From Apostichopus japonicus (lineage: Eukaryota; Echinodermata; Holothuroidea; Aspidochirotida; Stichopodidae), in NCBI RefSeq assembly GCF_037975245.1, contig NC_092576.1, positions 42,567,111 through 42,631,110 on the forward strand: a DNA stretch of 64,000 nt, given 5' to 3'. The first letter of the stretch is position 1. Each line of letters starts with the position of its first letter. Positions 60,900 to 64,000 of the stretch are shown here, piece after piece. The position numbers and the translations under genes were made by a program. The notes under the pieces are model-generated. The model saw nothing but the letters and a program-made list of their open reading frames with translations, was not told the DNA's origin and did no database searches.

Positions 60900-61890
60900 T
60901 CTTGCTAACCTGCTGCTTCGCACAGCTCGGTCAGCCCACCCCCTCCCACCCCCTCCCCAACACATGATGTTCAGCCAAATGCTTCGCTACAAACGCATCT
61001 GTTCTGATACCCTACAGTTTCGTAGTCAATCTACCACCCTAATAGGTCACTTTCTTGATTGTAATTATCCCTACAAATTATTGAAGAGAACCCTTAATAA
61101 GGTCTGTAGAATTCCCAGGGAGAAACTGCTTCAAAGTCAGCATAGGGAGGTGAAAGAGCATCGTATTCCATTTGTCGTTACACACAGCGATCAGGTCAAT
61201 CCATTCAATAGGCTGGTCAAAAATGAATGGAACACGTTGATCTTGGGAGACGATATGGGTGACATTTTTATTAACCCCCTGTAGTTGCTAGAAGACAACC
61301 TCCCAGCCTACTTAACATCCTTGTTAGGAGTCGTTCACCCTCCACCGACACTCCCAAACCCAAGGGGAAGATTAAATGTGGTAAACTCCGGTGTAACGTC
61401 TGTCATCACATGATCACGGACCATGACATTCAGCTCTCTCCTTCAGGGGTGTGTTTACATCCAGGTCCGTACAATTGTGACACTCCCTTTGTGATATATC
61501 TTATAACTTGTGTTCTCTGTCCTGATATACAATACATTGGCCAAACCTCCACTCCCTTTCGTTTACGACTTAATAATCACAAAAGCACAATCAGACTCAA
61601 CAAAACCAGTTTTCCAGTGGCTGAAAAGTTTAATCTTCCACAACACAATATCGACTGTCTTAAGTTTGCCATAATCCTGGGGAATTTGTCTGACCATAAT
61701 AAAAGAAACTTGAAGGGAGTCGAATTGATCCTTAAAGTGCGTTCACACTGTCATGGTCTCAATTGGGATATGGCTTTTCTTTCCGGGTTCCAGCACTTTG
61801 AGCAGTCTGGGGCTTACAGTGGACTAACGTGATTTCAATTACTCTTTTTACGCCTGAAGAAGGACCAGGGTGTCCGAAAATTTGTGTAGC
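60900..61890 (+). mobile_element. 5'-truncated Penelope-like element
   Basis: Two adjacent frames: the first ends at 61284 and contains the post-RT linker (LRYKRICSDTLQF, GHFLDCNYP, HRIPFVVTHS); the second, in the next frame, runs from about 61287 to 61832 with RRQPPSLLNILVRS, a KCGKLRCNVC cysteine motif, and a GIY-YIG nuclease (FVIYLITCVLC, then QYIGQTSTPFRLRLNNH, with the catalytic-type Glu in GVELILKV). A single-base frameshift near 61275-61287 separates them. The reverse transcriptase domain is missing. The 3' tail CGCCTGAAGAAGGACCAGG (61852) is typical of such elements. Not a functional copy. Confidence 0.85.
61410..61832 (+). pseudogene. GIY-YIG endonuclease domain of the Penelope-like element
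   Basis: The first ATG of the second frame is within the cysteine motif and is probably not an initiator, since the frame is open from about 61275. In Penelope-like elements this domain nicks target DNA for reverse transcription. Here, severed from RT by truncation and a frameshift, it is a relic, although the domain itself is uninterrupted. Confidence 0.8.
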
Positions 61891-61965
61891 GTGTAGCTAT
61901 ATCTATTCTATTCTAAATATTATGTGGGATTTAAAGGCATTACATGTTGTCCTTTTCTTTTCTAC

Positions 61966-62136
<171 letters not shown>

Positions 62137-62139
62137 CAA

Positions 62140-63683
62140 ATTGATTAGCCACTTCAAATACATCATGCTAAAGTATTGCGCATTTAAAAGTAACTGTAAC
62201 TGAGCGTCATTTCTCATTTTAAATATATACGTTGATACGTCATTAAAGTTAACGACCGCCACCCTTTTCACGAAATCGTCTGCATACAATAATTGCGCTC
62301 GGCCGTCAATCTTGAGCGACTCAAATCAGTCTGAGCAGTTTTTGACTAATTTGAATGTCGTCAAAACGTAAAAACTCTAGCCAAAATTGGACGAAATTCT
62401 AGCCAAATATGACCAGCTCTCGGTGTCGGCCTACGTCACTCAGAACAAAATAGCAATTTTCATAGGATGGGTTTGTCGTCTGGCTAAAGTGACCAATACG
62501 GTGCACAGTTTCAATCGCAGTGCATGATAAAGGAAATTTAGTATATTAACGAGGGGAATCTCAAGTGAGAAACCTAGTGCGCCCGCGCCAATTTCTGGAC
62601 AAATTACTGGAGTGACGTAGTCACTGCGCAAACGCTTTGACAGGTATACGTTAACATCACCTTGTAATGCTGCGATATTTCTACTCGATCGCAACTTATA
62701 ACACCCATCGTGTCCTAAATAAATTGGTAGGTTCACTTTCCTGCTTGACTATCCACCTATTTGATTAAAGATATTCTTTGAATTGTAAAATTACCATGCA
62801 AACAAATACGTCACAGTACGTCAAATGTGAACCCTTGGAGACTAATAGATGGTCTACATTCGGGTAAATTGATTTGTAATGGCTTATTAAAGAGTATAAA
62901 ACTTGATAATCATCCCGATCATGAATGTCGAATACCGTTTAGGCCCAGGTTGCTGTGCACATATGACACCACACACCCAGTAAGCGTCAATTTAACTGGT
63001 AGTTTTATACTGTGGCAATTTCAACTATCAAATTTCTCGCAAACGGTATGCAGAAATTGAATATTAATTCACCAAGATGATGAGACTTTGCTCTTACCTT
63101 ATTAAATACGAAATGTTATTTTTCGGATTGGTCCATTCTTTCAACTATAGGCGTAAATTTAACGACGTCTCAACTGCATTGTAACTTCCTATGACTTTAA
63201 CCACAAACACATAGAACAAAATACTAACACCTTGCAATATATAGTTTTAATAGACTTATATATGGACTTTCTTATTTTGTAACTGTAACGTAAGAGGCAT
63301 AGCGTAGTCCGGCCAAGAAATACAACGGAGGTACATAAGGGCCATATAACTCATATACAGGAAAAATAGCTTTATAAACACAATAACTCTCTGCTTGTAA
63401 ACGAGCAAACGAAAATGCCTAGCGTAACAAAGAATCATAATGACCAGCTAAATGCATGCCACTGAACACTTAGATCGCATTTTTTCCATAAGACAATACA
63501 AGAATCGTTTACACTACATAAGCTAAACTTTATGTCAACATCTCTCAGACGACAGAGGTCGCGATATTTTTTTACCTCAGGACGAATGCGGTCAATTATC
63601 ATAAAGGGGCGCGTCTTAATTAGGTTTACTTTCTACGAGATTGCGCACTTAAATGAAACCTTGTATGTTGCAAGCTTGTCACT
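62140..63683. other. Intergenic, nothing recognised
   Basis: No repeat family or exon identified. The frames at 62440-62736 (-) and 62827-63060 (+) are non-repetitive but show no family, splice or polyadenylation signal I can defend. Confidence 0.35.
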
Positions 63684-63691
63684 AGTTCATG

Positions 63692-63730
63692 CAGGGAGTT
63701 GTTATGGAATTTCCGACGGAACAACTCCCT
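63692..63730 (+). mobile_element. 39-bp ultra-short TIR element between 8-bp direct repeats
   Basis: Starts CAGGGAGTTGTTATGGAA and ends AACAACTCCCT; AGGGAGTTGTT and AACAACTCCCT are perfect 11-bp inverted ends. Perfect agttcatg on both sides (63684-63691 and 63731-63738). Shares its first 18 bp with the 25-bp element at 16247. Confidence 0.65.
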
Positions 63731-63738
63731 AGTTCATG

Positions 63739-64000
63739 ATGCTTCGTTGAACGGAAATAGAACTAACGTTTAATACGCGTGTATACATACTGCAAAGACT
63801 ACAATGCAGTATGGTCAATTCTTCTTCAAACTGATGTTGCTATCATTTGAGATTAAGTCTGACCCAGTGAAGTGCAGAAAGCTGTTTTTATTATTTTGTA
63901 ATATAGATTTAGAAACAAAATTGTATCAGCTTTATAACTTGCTTGAGGAAGTGGTGCTGGGATACACGTTTTAGTCGTTGTCAAAGAAAAACAAAACCTT
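63739..64000. other. Window end, nothing recognised
   Basis: Unique-looking sequence to the end of the window. Confidence 0.35.

Overview
The window looks like repeat-dense nuclear DNA of a marine invertebrate, most likely a deuterostome and plausibly an echinoderm such as a sea cucumber. The reasons are: low gene density with spliced genes; GT-AG introns; tRNA-headed SINEs ending in ATT runs; CR1/L2-like LINEs; a Penelope-like element with a GIY-YIG domain; many hAT-type MITEs whose ends read CAGnGGCGnAGCC; TTAGGG-type interstitial telomeric DNA; and long AT, TAA and minisatellite arrays. The species assignment is inference; nothing in the sequence proves it. There are no operons.

Two protein genes are clear. 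A membrane progestin receptor (PAQR5/6 class) lies on the + strand as two exons (24857-25055 and 26402-27261, 352 aa). Its intron holds a higher-order minisatellite that ends about 60 bp before the acceptor. A ten-helix EamA/SLC35G-type transporter (356 aa) is encoded in one uninterrupted exon at 56552-57622, just behind a strong splice acceptor. A further minus-strand gene is inferred from a phase-compatible pair of 3' exons (55927-55981 and 54793-54899). Three other stretches (30566-30803, 40856-41033, 44269-44383) look like terminal exons of unidentified genes, with weaker support.

The rest is mostly mobile DNA and satellites, often nested. From left to right: a 34-bp minisatellite (0.4-0.7 kb); a TTAA-flanked MITE family with four copies (2.4, 7.8, 17.5, 23.2 kb), one split by a 451-bp TIR element; hAT-like MITEs with checkable target duplications at 3.1, 18.0, 47.3 and 51.9-53.7 kb; a TTTACC-rich element splitting a SINE (10.5-12.0 kb); a 147-bp tandem repeat carrying nuclear-receptor DR1-like sites (13.8-14.2 kb); an inverted-repeat element built of TTCGCCCAAC motifs (15.1-16.2 kb); LINE 3' ends (16.7-17.3, 45.9-47.0 and 60.3-60.6 kb); a 91-92 bp satellite with a three-monomer higher-order structure (38.6-39.7 kb); an ACGT-palindrome foldback element enclosing a broken transposase N-terminus (59.0-59.9 kb); and a 5'-truncated Penelope-like element (60.9-61.9 kb).

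The observations most worth following up are two copies of a dispersed repeat of about 191 nt whose head is the 5' domain of U2 snRNA, one of them sitting inside a hAT element, and two extremely short elements (25 and 39 bp) that share an 18-bp start and are each flanked by perfect 8-bp direct repeats.
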